64,000 nt of DNA from Achromobacter pestifer (lineage in GTDB: Bacteria; Pseudomonadota; Gammaproteobacteria; Burkholderiales; Burkholderiaceae_B): positions 124,001 through 188,000 of the forward strand of contig NZ_CP053985.1 in assembly GCF_013267355.1 (NCBI RefSeq), written 5' to 3'. The first letter of the stretch is position 1, and every line of letters starts with the position of its first letter. This document shows positions 7,824 to 16,364 of the stretch, piece by piece. Below the pieces are notes generated by a model. That model did not search any database, was not told the origin of the DNA, and saw only the letters and a program-made list of their open reading frames with translations. The position numbers were made by a program, and so were the translations under genes.

Positions 7824-8562
7824 ACTCTGCGCGCTCATTCCCGTGTACAACCACGGCGCCACGGTCGCGGCGGTGCACGCGCAGCTTGCGGCGCAAGGCC
7901 TGCCCTGCGTGTTGGTGGACGACGGCTCCGAGCCGTCCTGCGCCGCCGCGCTGGATGCGCTGGCAGGGCAGCCGCATACGCATCTGCTGCGGCGCGCGGC
8001 CAATGGCGGCAAGGGCGCGGCGGTGCAGGACGGACTGCGCGCGGCGGCCGCGCTGGGCTATACCCACGCCTTGCAGGTCGACGCCGACGGCCAGCACGCG
8101 CTGGCGGACGCGGCCGCCTTCGCGGCGGCCTCCCGCGCCCAGCCCCACGCCCTCATCTGCGGCGCGCCTCTTTATGGCGACGACGTACCGCGCAGCCGTC
8201 TCTATGGCCGCTGGCTGACGCGCGTGTGGGTCTGGATCAACACGCTTTCGCTCGACATCCCCGACGCCATGTGCGGTTTCCGCGTCTACCCGCTGGCCGA
8301 GGCGCTGCCCGTGATCGACGGCGCGCGCGTGGGCCGGCGCATGGACTTCGACATCGCCGTCCTGGTGCGCCTGCATTGGCGCGGCGTCGCGATGGCGTGG
8401 CTGCCGACGCGCGTGGCCTATCCGGAAGGCGGCATCTCCCACTTCAAAGGCTTGCGCGACAACCTGCTGATCAGCCGCATGCACGCGCGCCTGTTCTTCG
8501 GCATGCTGGCGCGCTCGCCCTTGCTGCTGTGGCGGCGGCTTGCCGGAGGTCAGCGTCCATGA
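7810..8562 (+). CDS. Glycosyltransferase family 2 protein
   Basis: A 250-residue GT2 enzyme with the GT-A nucleotide-binding pattern: ALIPVYNHG, VLVDDGS, GKGAAVQDG and the metal-binding QVDADGQH. It resembles dolichol-phosphate-mannose-synthase-type enzymes and has no obvious membrane anchor. In aryl polyene clusters a glycosyltransferase together with an acyltransferase is thought to build the sugar/lipid anchor of the pigment. I recall these as one fused protein (ApeJ) in E. coli, but here they are two genes overlapping as ATGA. Donor and acceptor cannot be inferred. Confidence 0.85.
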   Translation: MAPHKLCALIPVYNHGATVAAVHAQLAAQGLPCVLVDDGSEPSCAAALDALAGQPHTHLLRRAANGGKGAAVQDGLRAAAALGYTHALQVDADGQHALADAAAFAAASRAQPHALICGAPLYGDDVPRSRLYGRWLTRVWVWINTLSLDIPDAMCGFRVYPLAEALPVIDGARVGRRMDFDIAVLVRLHWRGVAMAWLPTRVAYPEGGISHFKGLRDNLLISRMHARLFFGMLARSPLLLWRRLAGGQRP

Positions 8563-9482
8563 GCGCCGCCGACCAGCATTGGGCCGGCCAGCCCGAGCGC
8601 GGCAGCGCCCTGCTGATGCGTCTGACGGCGTGGGCGGCGCGCACCTTGGGCCGCCGTCTCGTCGCGCCCGTGGTCTGGCTGGTCGTGCTGTATTTCTACA
8701 TCTCCGGCGGCCGCGCGCGGCGTTCGATCGCGGCCTACCAGCGGCGGCTGACGCAATCCGGCCCACTGGCCGAACCGCTGCCGCGCCGCATGCCGGTCTA
8801 CCGCCAGTACCTTGCGTTCGCCAACGCCATCCTGGACAAGCTGGACGTCTGGCAAGGCAAGATCACGATGGCCAATCTGGACATCGCCGATCCCGACGGC
8901 CTGCACGCGCAAATGGGCAGGAACCGCGGCCAGATCCTGGTCGGCTCGCATCTGGGCAATATCGAGGTCTGCCGCGCGCTGGCCGAACAAAGCGGCACCT
9001 TGAAACTCAATGTGCTGGTGCACGACAAGCACGCGGCCCATTTCAGCCGCCTGCTGCATGCGGCCGGCGGCGGGCTGCGCATGATCCAGGTCAGCGAGCT
9101 GGACACGCCCGCCATGCTGGATCTGGCGCAGCGCCTGGACCGCGGCGAATGGCTGGCGATCGCCGGCGACCGCGTGCCGCTGCAGGGCGACCGTTGCACG
9201 CCCGTGGACTTCCTGGGCGCCAGCGCGCTGCTGCCGCAAGGCCCCTGGCTGCTGGCCGGCCTGCTGCGCTGCCCCGTCAACCTGCTGTTCTGCACGCGCC
9301 ACGGCGCGCGCTACCGCGTCGCGATGGAACGCCTGTCCGACGGCATCGAATGGACGCGCGCCACGCGCCAGGCGCGGATCGCCGAGCTGGCCCAGCGCTA
9401 CGCCGACCGCCTTGCCGCGCACTGCCGCCTGGCGCCGCTGCAATGGTTCAACTTCTACCCTTTCTGGAAAGACGATGCGTAA
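8559..9482 (+). CDS. LpxL-like acyltransferase of the aryl polyene cluster
   Basis: A 307-residue protein of the lipid A acyltransferase (LpxL/HtrB-like) family. It has one N-terminal membrane segment (about 29-46), the histidine motif GSHLGNIEVCRAL (H-x4-E) and the later WLAIAGDRVPLQGDR block. It probably transfers an acyl chain or the polyene to the anchor at the inner membrane. The ATG at 8559 overlaps the glycosyltransferase stop (ATGA) and has GGAGG upstream. The 3' end overlaps the thioesterase gene by eight bases. Confidence 0.85.
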   Translation: MSAADQHWAGQPERGSALLMRLTAWAARTLGRRLVAPVVWLVVLYFYISGGRARRSIAAYQRRLTQSGPLAEPLPRRMPVYRQYLAFANAILDKLDVWQGKITMANLDIADPDGLHAQMGRNRGQILVGSHLGNIEVCRALAEQSGTLKLNVLVHDKHAAHFSRLLHAAGGGLRMIQVSELDTPAMLDLAQRLDRGEWLAIAGDRVPLQGDRCTPVDFLGASALLPQGPWLLAGLLRCPVNLLFCTRHGARYRVAMERLSDGIEWTRATRQARIAELAQRYADRLAAHCRLAPLQWFNFYPFWKDDA

Positions 9483-9918
9483 ACGGGGCGTCATCGGCGC
9501 TGAAATCGAAATCCGCGTGCCCTTCTTCGACGTGGATCCACTCAACGTCGTCTGGCATGGCCACTACGTCAAGTACCTGGAACAGGCCCGCTGCGAACTG
9601 CTGGACCTGCTGGGACACAACTACGACGCCATGCGCGCCAGCGGCTACGCCTGGCCGGTGATAGACCTGCACCTGCGCTATGCGCAGCCCGCGCAATTCG
9701 GCCAGCGCCTGACCGTGCGCGCCGAACTGGTGGAATGGGAGCACCGGCTGAAGATCAACTACCTGATCCTGGACGCCGCCAGCGGCCAGCGCCTGACGCG
9801 GGCCACGTCCGAACAGGTGGCAGTCTGCATGCAGACGCGCGAAATGCAACTGACCTCGCCTGCCGCGCTGGTCGATGCCGTGCGCGGCAAGCTGCAATCG
9901 ATGGAGACGCCCGCATGA
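9475..9918 (+). CDS. apeK: 4HBT-type acyl thioesterase (ApeK-like)
   Basis: A 147-residue hotdog thioesterase with the YbgC/4-hydroxybenzoyl-CoA-thioesterase signature FFDVDPLNVVWHGHYVKYLE; the aspartate and WHGHY residues are the catalytic region of the family. It could release a finished chain or clear stalled acyl groups from the carrier proteins. Its start overlaps the end of the acyltransferase gene and its stop overlaps the next start (ATGA). Length is standard. Confidence 0.86.
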   Translation: MRKRGVIGAEIEIRVPFFDVDPLNVVWHGHYVKYLEQARCELLDLLGHNYDAMRASGYAWPVIDLHLRYAQPAQFGQRLTVRAELVEWEHRLKINYLILDAASGQRLTRATSEQVAVCMQTREMQLTSPAALVDAVRGKLQSMETPA

Positions 9919-10541
9919 CGCGCCGCTTCGCCCGCCTGGTTCTCATGCGCCGCCTGTGCGCCCTGCTGGCCCTGGCGCTGCTGCCCCTGGCCGCCCGCGC
10001 CTTCGACCTGGCCGAGTTGCAGGCGCAACTGAGCGCCACGCCGGTCGTGCGCGGCCACTTCGTGCAGCAGAAATTTCTGCGTTCGCTGCCACAACCGCTG
10101 ACCAGCCGTGGCGATTTCACGCTGGCGGCGGGCAAGGGCCTGCTGTGGCTGTTGCGCACGCCGATCGCGCAGGACCTGCGCATCGACGCCCGCGGCATCT
10201 TCCGGCGCGACGAAGCCGGCAAATGGCAGGCCCTGCCGCAGCACACCGGCGCCGGCCGCGAGAACCGCCTGTTCCTGTCCGTGCTGGCAGGCGACACCGC
10301 CGGACTGCGCGAGAACTTCGACCTGACGCTGACCGGCCAGGCCGATGCCTGGCAGTTGCTGCTGACGCCGCGCTCGGTCCTGTTGCGTCAGATCTTCGAC
10401 AACATCCAGATCAACGGCGGCAAGCTGGTGGACCGCATCGAACTGCGCGAGACGCAGGGCGACCGCAGCGTGCTGCAGATGACGGATGCGCAGGCCGCCC
10501 AGGCCCTGACCGCCGAGGAGCAACGTGCGTTCGCCGATTGA
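9915..10541 (+). CDS. apeL: LolA-like outer-membrane lipoprotein carrier protein (ApeL-like)
   Basis: A 208-residue exported protein with a signal peptide (about 1-29, cleavage after AARA) and a LolA-like fold. The motifs RGHFVQQKFLRSLPQPLTSRG and LLWLLRTP are typical of LolA-related proteins in these clusters. It probably shuttles the lipid-linked pigment or a lipoprotein across the periplasm to the outer membrane. The start overlaps the previous stop (ATGA); a later ATG at 9945 would still leave a signal peptide. It overlaps the MMPL gene by 17 bases. Confidence 0.85.
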   Translation: MTRRFARLVLMRRLCALLALALLPLAARAFDLAELQAQLSATPVVRGHFVQQKFLRSLPQPLTSRGDFTLAAGKGLLWLLRTPIAQDLRIDARGIFRRDEAGKWQALPQHTGAGRENRLFLSVLAGDTAGLRENFDLTLTGQADAWQLLLTPRSVLLRQIFDNIQINGGKLVDRIELRETQGDRSVLQMTDAQAAQALTAEEQRAFAD

Positions 10542-12885
10542 GCGCTGGCTGCCGCGGCTGTTCAAGCTGGGGCTGCTGCTGATCCTCTGCGCCGGCGCCT
10601 GGCAAAGCCGCCACGGCTGGCCGGTGTCGGCCAACCTGATGGAGCTGGTGCCGCAGGCCGGCGCCGACGCCACGCGCCAATTGGCCGAGGCCCGCATCCA
10701 GGAACCCCTGTCGCGCCAACTCATCGCGCTGGTCGCCGCCCAAGACGCGAACGCCGGCGCGGACGCCGCGGCGCCCGCGCGCCTGCTCGCGCAGCGCTGG
10801 AGGGACAGCGGCTTGTTTTCTTCCGTGCAGGTGGAACTGCAGGTCGACGTGCCCGCGCTGCGCGCGCAACTGCTGGCCGGCCGCCTGTCCATGCTGCCCG
10901 CGGCGGACCGGCGCCAGCTCGAGACCGACCCCGCCGCCTACGCCCAGCGCCGCGCGCGCGAATTGTCGGATCCATTTTCGTCTTCGGGCCTGGTACCTGC
11001 GGACCAGGACTGGCTGGGCCTGACGCGCCGCGCCGAACAGGCGCTGCGCCCGGGCGGCGCGGTGCAGTACGACATGGGCACGGGCACCCTGCAGGCGGAA
11101 CACGCCGGCAGGCGCTGGGTGCTGGTGCGCGCCGAAACCCGCGGCGATGCGTTCGATGCCGCCGCTCCCCAGCACATCGCCGCGCAACTCGAACAGGACC
11201 GCGCGGCCCTGGGCGCGGCCGGCGCCGAGCTGCTGGTGGCCGGCGGTCCCTTGTACGCGGCGGCCGGCCGGGCACAGGCGGTTGCCGAAAGCAGCTGGAT
11301 CGGCACCGGCGCCACCATCGGCATCGTGCTGGTCCTGCTGTTGGCGCTGCGGCGCGTGCGCGCGCTGCTGGCCTTCGTGCCGGTCGCCGTCGGGCTGCTG
11401 ACCGGCGCGGTGGCTTGCGTGGCCGTGTTCGGCTCCATCCACGTCCTGACCCTGGTGATCGGCGCCAGCCTGATCGGGGTGGCGGTGGATTTCCCCATGC
11501 ACTGGCTGGGCAAGAGCTATGGCATGGCCGACTGGCAGGCCTGGCCCGCATTGCGGCGCGTCCTGCCGGGGCTGACCATCAGCCTCGCCGCCAGCCTGGT
11601 CGGCTACATCGCGCTGGCGTTCACCCCGTTCCCCGCGCTGACGCAGACCGCGGTGTTCTCGGCCGCCGGCCTGCTGGGCGCCTATGCCTGCACCGTGTGC
11701 CAGTTGCCGGCCTGGATGGATGGCTGGCGGCCCCGCCCCTGGCAACCGCTGCTGCGCTTTGCCGAAGCCGCGCTGCGCGCGCGCCAGCGCCTGGCTGCAC
11801 GCCGCGCCGCGCTCTGGCTGGGCGCCCTGGCCCTGATCGCCGCCACCGCCGGCGGCATCGGCCGGCTGAGCATCCAGGACGATCTGCGGCAATGGTTGAG
11901 CCTGCCCGCGCCCTTGCTGCAGCAGGCCCGGCAGATCGGCGAAATCACGGGTTTCATGCCGACCAGCCAGTTCTTCCTGGTGCGCGCGCCCGACGCCGAC
12001 GAACTGCTGCGCAGGCAGGCACGGGTGGCGCAGGCGCTGGACGCGCTGGTCGCGCGCGGCGATCTCGCCGCCTACAACGCCTTGAGCCAGCTGGTCTCCC
12101 CGGCCGCCGACCAGAAGGCGCTGGGCTCGACGCTGGCCGGCCTGGCCGCGCAGCCCGACGCCTGGAAGCCGCTCACCGATATCGGCATCCCCTATGTGGC
12201 CTTGCGCCAGGAACTGCAATCCATGGCCGCGTTGCCGCCGCTGACCATCGAGGACGCGCTGCAAGGCCCGCAGGCCGAACGCTGGCGGCCGCTGTGGCTG
12301 GGCGCGCGCGACGGCCAGGCCGCCGGCATGGTCACCCTGCTGGGCCTGCGCGATGCGTCCGCGCTGGAGGCCATCGCCCAGGCCGCGCCGGACGTGACGC
12401 TGGTGGACCGCAGCGGCGAACTGAACCGCATGTTCGCGGCGACCCGGATCGAAGCCGCCGAACTCAAGCTCCTGTCCTATGTGGTCGCGGCCGTGTTGCT
12501 GCTGCTGACCCTGGGACGCGCCGCCGCCTGGCGCATCCTGGCCGTGCCGCTGGCGGCCACCGCCTGCAGCCTGGCCGCGCTGGGCTACCTGGGCCAGCCG
12601 CTCACCCTGTTCAGCCTGTTCGGCCTGCTGCTGGTGTCGGCGATAGGCGTGGACTACGCCATCTTCATGTACGAACGGGTCGCGGGCGCGGCCGCCAGCC
12701 TGGTCGGCATCCTGCTGGGCGCCGCCACCACGCTGCTGTCCTTCGGCCTGCTCGCCGTCAGCCAGACGCCCGCCATCGCCAATTTCGGGCTGGCGGTAGC
12801 GCTGGGCGTGGCCTTCTCGCTGCTGTGGGCGCCATGGATCAATCCGCCGCGCGACGCCGAGCCGCATCCTGCTTTCAATAACTAA
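10525..12885 (+). CDS. apeM: MMPL/RND-family exporter (ApeM-like)
   Basis: A 786-residue inner-membrane transporter with the RND duplication. There is one N-terminal membrane helix, a large periplasmic loop (about 35-255), a helix bundle (about 260-400), a second helix near 430-450, a second loop, and a final bundle (about 650-775) with GVDYAIFMYER. The first bundle carries the matching GVAVDFPMHW motif. It should move the pigment or its lipid conjugate out of the inner membrane. The start is GTG at 10525 with GAGGAG directly upstream. Confidence 0.9.
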   Translation: MRSPIERWLPRLFKLGLLLILCAGAWQSRHGWPVSANLMELVPQAGADATRQLAEARIQEPLSRQLIALVAAQDANAGADAAAPARLLAQRWRDSGLFSSVQVELQVDVPALRAQLLAGRLSMLPAADRRQLETDPAAYAQRRARELSDPFSSSGLVPADQDWLGLTRRAEQALRPGGAVQYDMGTGTLQAEHAGRRWVLVRAETRGDAFDAAAPQHIAAQLEQDRAALGAAGAELLVAGGPLYAAAGRAQAVAESSWIGTGATIGIVLVLLLALRRVRALLAFVPVAVGLLTGAVACVAVFGSIHVLTLVIGASLIGVAVDFPMHWLGKSYGMADWQAWPALRRVLPGLTISLAASLVGYIALAFTPFPALTQTAVFSAAGLLGAYACTVCQLPAWMDGWRPRPWQPLLRFAEAALRARQRLAARRAALWLGALALIAATAGGIGRLSIQDDLRQWLSLPAPLLQQARQIGEITGFMPTSQFFLVRAPDADELLRRQARVAQALDALVARGDLAAYNALSQLVSPAADQKALGSTLAGLAAQPDAWKPLTDIGIPYVALRQELQSMAALPPLTIEDALQGPQAERWRPLWLGARDGQAAGMVTLLGLRDASALEAIAQAAPDVTLVDRSGELNRMFAATRIEAAELKLLSYVVAAVLLLLTLGRAAAWRILAVPLAATACSLAALGYLGQPLTLFSLFGLLLVSAIGVDYAIFMYERVAGAAASLVGILLGAATTLLSFGLLAVSQTPAIANFGLAVALGVAFSLLWAPWINPPRDAEPHPAFNN

Positions 12886-12899
12886 AAGGACATTCCGGC

Positions 12900-14150
12900 A
12901 TGGAACATCGCGAAATTGTAGTCATAGGAGCGGGTCCGGCAGGCGCGGTCGCCGCCGCCCTGTTGAAGCGGCAAGGACATGACGTCCTGATGCTGGAACG
13001 CCAGCAGTTTCCGCGCTTTTCCATAGGCGAAAGCCTGCTCGCCCATTGCCTGGAGTTCGTGGAAGAGGCAGGCATGCTGCCGGCGGTGCAAGCCGCCGGC
13101 TTCCAGGTGAAGAACGGCGCCGCCTTCGCCTGCGGCGAGCGCTATACCCACTTCGATTTCCGCGACAAGTTCACCGCCGGTCCCGGCACCACGTTCCAGG
13201 TGCAGCGCGCCCAGTTCGACAAAGTCCTGGCGGACGATGCCGCCCGCCAGGGCGTGGAAGTGCGCTACCTGCAGGAAGTGACGGCGGCCGATTTCGACAG
13301 CGGCGACGGCCCCTTGCTGGAGGTGCGCGGCGCCGATGGCGCGGCCTACCAGGTGCAGAGCCGGTTCGTGCTCGACGCCAGCGGCTACGGCCGCGTGCTG
13401 GCGCGCCTGCTGGACCTGGAGCGCCCGTCGTCGATGCCGCCGCGCAAGGCCATCTTCACCCATATCGAGGACCGCATCGACGACCCCGGCTTTGACCGCG
13501 AGAAGATCCTGATCAGCGTGCACCCGCAAGAACGCGGCATCTGGTACTGGCTGATCCCCTTCTCCAACGGCCGCTGCTCGTTCGGCGTGGTCGGCGGCGA
13601 GGACCTCTTCGGCGGCCCCGGCCAGGACCTGATGGCCACGCTGCGCGAAATGGCCGACGCCGCCCCCAACCTCAAGCGCGTGCTGAAGAACGCGGTCTGG
13701 GACACGCCCGCCAATACCATCGGCGGTTATTCGGCCAGCGTGCGGCGGCTGCACGGCCCCGGCTACGCGCTGCTGGGCAACGCGGCGGAATTCCTCGACC
13801 CGGTGTTTTCCTCCGGCGTCACCATCGCCCTGCGCTCGTCCAAGCTGGCGGCCGATGCGCTGCACCGCCAACTGACTGGTGCGCAGGTCGACTGGCAGGC
13901 CGAATTCGCCGACCCGCTGATGGTGGGCGTCGAGACCTTCCGCGCCTATGTCCAGGGCTGGTACAGCGGCGAGTTCCAGGACGTGGTCTTCCACGAGAAC
14001 GCACAGCCCGAGATCCGCCGCATGATCAGTTCCATCCTGGCGGGCTACGCCTGGGACCAGAGCAACCCGTTCGTCGCCAACCCGCAGCGCCGCCTGCGCA
14101 TGCTGAGCGAGCTTTGCCGCGGCGCCCAAGCGCAGCCGCTGCCCGCCTGA
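12900..14150 (+). CDS. Flavin-dependent halogenase-like FAD oxidoreductase in the aryl polyene cluster
   Basis: A 416-residue flavoprotein of the tryptophan-halogenase/geranylgeranyl-reductase superfamily. Visible motifs are the FAD site GAGPAG (10-15), PRFSIGESLL (about 38-47), Lys71 in FQVKNGAAF, WYWLIP (215-220) and FLDPVFSSG (298-306). The last two match signatures described for flavin-dependent halogenases, WxWxIP and FxxPxxSxG, and Lys71 sits where the catalytic lysine of phenolic-type halogenases is expected. A halogenated pigment like the brominated xanthomonadins is therefore plausible. A redox role on the polyene is the alternative. It is in line with the operon, 14 bases after the exporter gene, with AAAGGA upstream. 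Confidence 0.78.
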   Translation: MEHREIVVIGAGPAGAVAAALLKRQGHDVLMLERQQFPRFSIGESLLAHCLEFVEEAGMLPAVQAAGFQVKNGAAFACGERYTHFDFRDKFTAGPGTTFQVQRAQFDKVLADDAARQGVEVRYLQEVTAADFDSGDGPLLEVRGADGAAYQVQSRFVLDASGYGRVLARLLDLERPSSMPPRKAIFTHIEDRIDDPGFDREKILISVHPQERGIWYWLIPFSNGRCSFGVVGGEDLFGGPGQDLMATLREMADAAPNLKRVLKNAVWDTPANTIGGYSASVRRLHGPGYALLGNAAEFLDPVFSSGVTIALRSSKLAADALHRQLTGAQVDWQAEFADPLMVGVETFRAYVQGWYSGEFQDVVFHENAQPEIRRMISSILAGYAWDQSNPFVANPQRRLRMLSELCRGAQAQPLPA

Positions 14151-14158
14151 TCCCGACC

Positions 14159-14716
14159 ATGGCCGCCGTCCGCACCTCCTTCCTGTCCGCCGTGCGCGCC
14201 CTGGGCGCGGCCGTGGCGCTCGCCCTGTTGGCGGGCTGCGCGGGCGCGCCGCCCGTGCCGGCGCGCGACGCGGACTTTTCGCTGCCGCGGCAGCTGCATG
14301 TGGTGCAATCCGCCGCCGGCCAGCCCGCCCTGGACACGCTGCTGGTGGTGCAGCGCGAAGGCGCCGCCTTGCGCTGGTCGCTGTTCGATCCCATGGGCGT
14401 GCCGCAGGCGCGGCAGATGCTGGAGCATGGGCAATGGCGCAACGACGGCTTCCTGCGGCCCAATGCCCAGGCGCGCGATCTGTTCGCCGCCCTGATCTTC
14501 GCGTGGACGCCCGATGCGGAGCTGGACGCGGCCTATGGCGCCGGCAACTGGCGCGCCAGCCGCAGGGACGACGGCGCGGCGGAACGCGAACTGCTGGACC
14601 GAGGCCGCCCGCGCTGGAGCGTGCGCTGGCCGCAGGCCGCGCAAGCCGGCACATTCGTCATCACCACCGCCGATAACATCACCTGGCGGATCTCGCCCTT
14701 GAAGGAGCAGCCATGA
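14159..14716 (+). CDS. apeN: DUF3261-type outer-membrane lipoprotein of the aryl polyene cluster (ApeN-like)
   Basis: A 185-residue lipoprotein. The signal peptide ends in the lipobox LLAGC, so the cysteine should be lipidated. The mature part resembles the small DUF3261 lipoproteins that accompany LolA-like and MMPL proteins in aryl polyene clusters, and may receive the pigment at the outer membrane. The start at 14159 (MAAVRTSF) is chosen because the signal peptide follows directly. The gene overlaps the next ketosynthase by four bases (ATGA). Confidence 0.76.
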   Translation: MAAVRTSFLSAVRALGAAVALALLAGCAGAPPVPARDADFSLPRQLHVVQSAAGQPALDTLLVVQREGAALRWSLFDPMGVPQARQMLEHGQWRNDGFLRPNAQARDLFAALIFAWTPDAELDAAYGAGNWRASRRDDGAAERELLDRGRPRWSVRWPQAAQAGTFVITTADNITWRISPLKEQP

Positions 14717-15912
14717 ACACCTGGTTGGCTACGCCCGGCGTGGTGTGCGCGCTGGGCGCCGGCATCGACGCCGTGGCCCGCGCCGCATTCGCGGGCGACA
14801 CCTCTGGCATGCGCCCGCAATCGGACTGGGTCCGCGGCCGCACCCTGACGCTAGGCGGCCATGCCGGCGCACTGCCGCCCTTCCCCGCAACGCTGCCCGC
14901 CCATCACCGCAGCCGCAACAATCAATTGCTGCTGGCCGCCGCGTTGCAGATCGAGCCGCGATTGCGCGCCGCCGTGGCCCGCCACGGCGCCGGCCGCGTC
15001 GCCGTGGTGCTGGGCACCAGCACCTCCGGCGTCAACGACAACGCGCCCGCCTTCCGCCAACAGGCGGCGCAGGGCGCATGGCCGGACAACTACGACTACC
15101 GCCGCCAGGCCTTGTCGTCTCCCGCCGCATTTTTCGCGGATTGGCTGGGCGCCACCGGGCCCGCCTATACGCTGTCCACCGCCTGCACCTCCAGCGCCCG
15201 CGCCCTGCTGTCCGCGCGCCGCCTGCTGGCCGCGGGCCTGTGCGACGCGGTGGTCTGCGGCGGTGCGGACACCTTGTGCCGCCTGACCATCAACGGCTTC
15301 GCCACGCTGGAAGCCATAGACGACACGCTGTGCCTGCCGTTCTCGGCCAACCGCCGCGGCATCAATATCGGCGAAGCCGGCGTCCTGTTCCTGATGGAGC
15401 GCGAACCGGCCGATGAGCGGTCCGTGGCGCTGTTGGGCGGCGGCGCCAGTTCCGACGCCTGGCATATGTCCGCGCCCGAACCCAGCGGCGCCGGCGCGCG
15501 GGCAGCCATGCAGGCCGCCCTGCAATCCGCCGGCGTCGATGCGGCCAGCATAGGCTGGGTCAATCTGCATGGCACCGGCACCACGCACAACGACGCCATG
15601 GAAAGCCAGGCCATGCACGCCGTCTTTCCGCAGGGCGTGCCCTGCGCCTCGACCAAGGCGCTCACCGGACACGCGCTGGGCGCGGCCGGCGCGCTGGAAG
15701 CGGCGCTGGCCTGGGCCACGCTGTCGGCCGGCAATGCCGAAGGACGGCTGATGCCCCACGTCTGGGACGGCCAGGCCGATCCGGCGCTGCCGGCGCTGGA
15801 TTTCAGCACCGCACGGCACCGCTACCCGCAAGGCCGGCCGCGCCTGGCCATGAGCAATTCCTTCGCGTTCGGCGGCAACAACGCCAGCCTGATCCTGGGA
15901 GCGCAAGCATGA
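14713..15912 (+). CDS. apeO: Beta-ketoacyl-ACP synthase (ApeO-like)
   Basis: A 399-residue condensing enzyme with an intact triad: Cys158 in STACTSSARA, His286 in LHGTGTTHND and His320 in TGHALGAAGA. It should catalyse malonyl-ACP condensation during polyene growth, probably paired with the ApeC-like subunit. The C-terminal SNSFAFGGNNASLI motif is typical. Start and stop both overlap neighbours as ATGA. The order ketosynthase, dehydratase, ketoreductase, ketosynthase at the cluster end is the same as apeOPQR of E. coli. Confidence 0.92.
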   Translation: MNTWLATPGVVCALGAGIDAVARAAFAGDTSGMRPQSDWVRGRTLTLGGHAGALPPFPATLPAHHRSRNNQLLLAAALQIEPRLRAAVARHGAGRVAVVLGTSTSGVNDNAPAFRQQAAQGAWPDNYDYRRQALSSPAAFFADWLGATGPAYTLSTACTSSARALLSARRLLAAGLCDAVVCGGADTLCRLTINGFATLEAIDDTLCLPFSANRRGINIGEAGVLFLMEREPADERSVALLGGGASSDAWHMSAPEPSGAGARAAMQAALQSAGVDAASIGWVNLHGTGTTHNDAMESQAMHAVFPQGVPCASTKALTGHALGAAGALEAALAWATLSAGNAEGRLMPHVWDGQADPALPALDFSTARHRYPQGRPRLAMSNSFAFGGNNASLILGAQA

Positions 15913-16364
15913 CGTCCTGGCCCGTCTCCAGCCTGCTGCCTCACGCCGGCGACATGATCCTGATCGACGAGGTCCGCAGCCACGACGCCGACGGCCTGAC
16001 CGCGCGCGCCGTGGTCAAGCCCGGCCCCTACTCGCTGCCCGACGGCTCGCTGCCGCCGTGGCTCGGCATGGAGCTGATGGCGCAGGCCGTGGGCGCCTGG
16101 GCCGGCTGCCAGGCGCGCCTGGCGGGCGAACCCGTCAAACTAGGCTTTCTGCTCGGCACGCGGCGCTATGAATGCCATGCCGACGCGCTGCCCGCCGGCG
16201 CCCAACTGACCATACACGCGCGCCGCGGGCTGGTCGACGCCAGCGGCATGAGCGTCTTCGAATGCGAACTGCGCGACGACTCGCGCCTGCTGGCCGAGGC
16301 CAGGCTGAACGTCTACCAGCCCAAGGACCCAGCCGCTTTTATCCAGGAAGAATCACCCGAATGA
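15909..16364 (+). CDS. apeP: 3-hydroxyacyl-ACP dehydratase, hotdog fold (ApeP-like)
   Basis: A 151-residue hotdog-fold protein. It has the FabZ-like opening LLPHAGDMILIDEV, in which the catalytic-type histidine lies, and the central helix GMELMAQAVGAWAG. It should dehydrate 3-hydroxyacyl-ACP to create the conjugated double bonds. In E. coli this protein works as a complex with ApeI; here the ApeI counterpart is the C-terminal domain of the ligase fusion. The start overlaps the previous stop and the stop overlaps the ketoreductase start (both ATGA). Confidence 0.88.
   Translation: MTSWPVSSLLPHAGDMILIDEVRSHDADGLTARAVVKPGPYSLPDGSLPPWLGMELMAQAVGAWAGCQARLAGEPVKLGFLLGTRRYECHADALPAGAQLTIHARRGLVDASGMSVFECELRDDSRLLAEARLNVYQPKDPAAFIQEESPE

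Noticed and set aside
10411..12867. An 818-codon open frame antisense to the MMPL exporter gene
   Set aside because: The sense frame gives a full RND transporter with membrane helices and motifs. The antisense frame is His/Gln/Gly/Arg-rich with no domain, as expected from high-GC codon bias.
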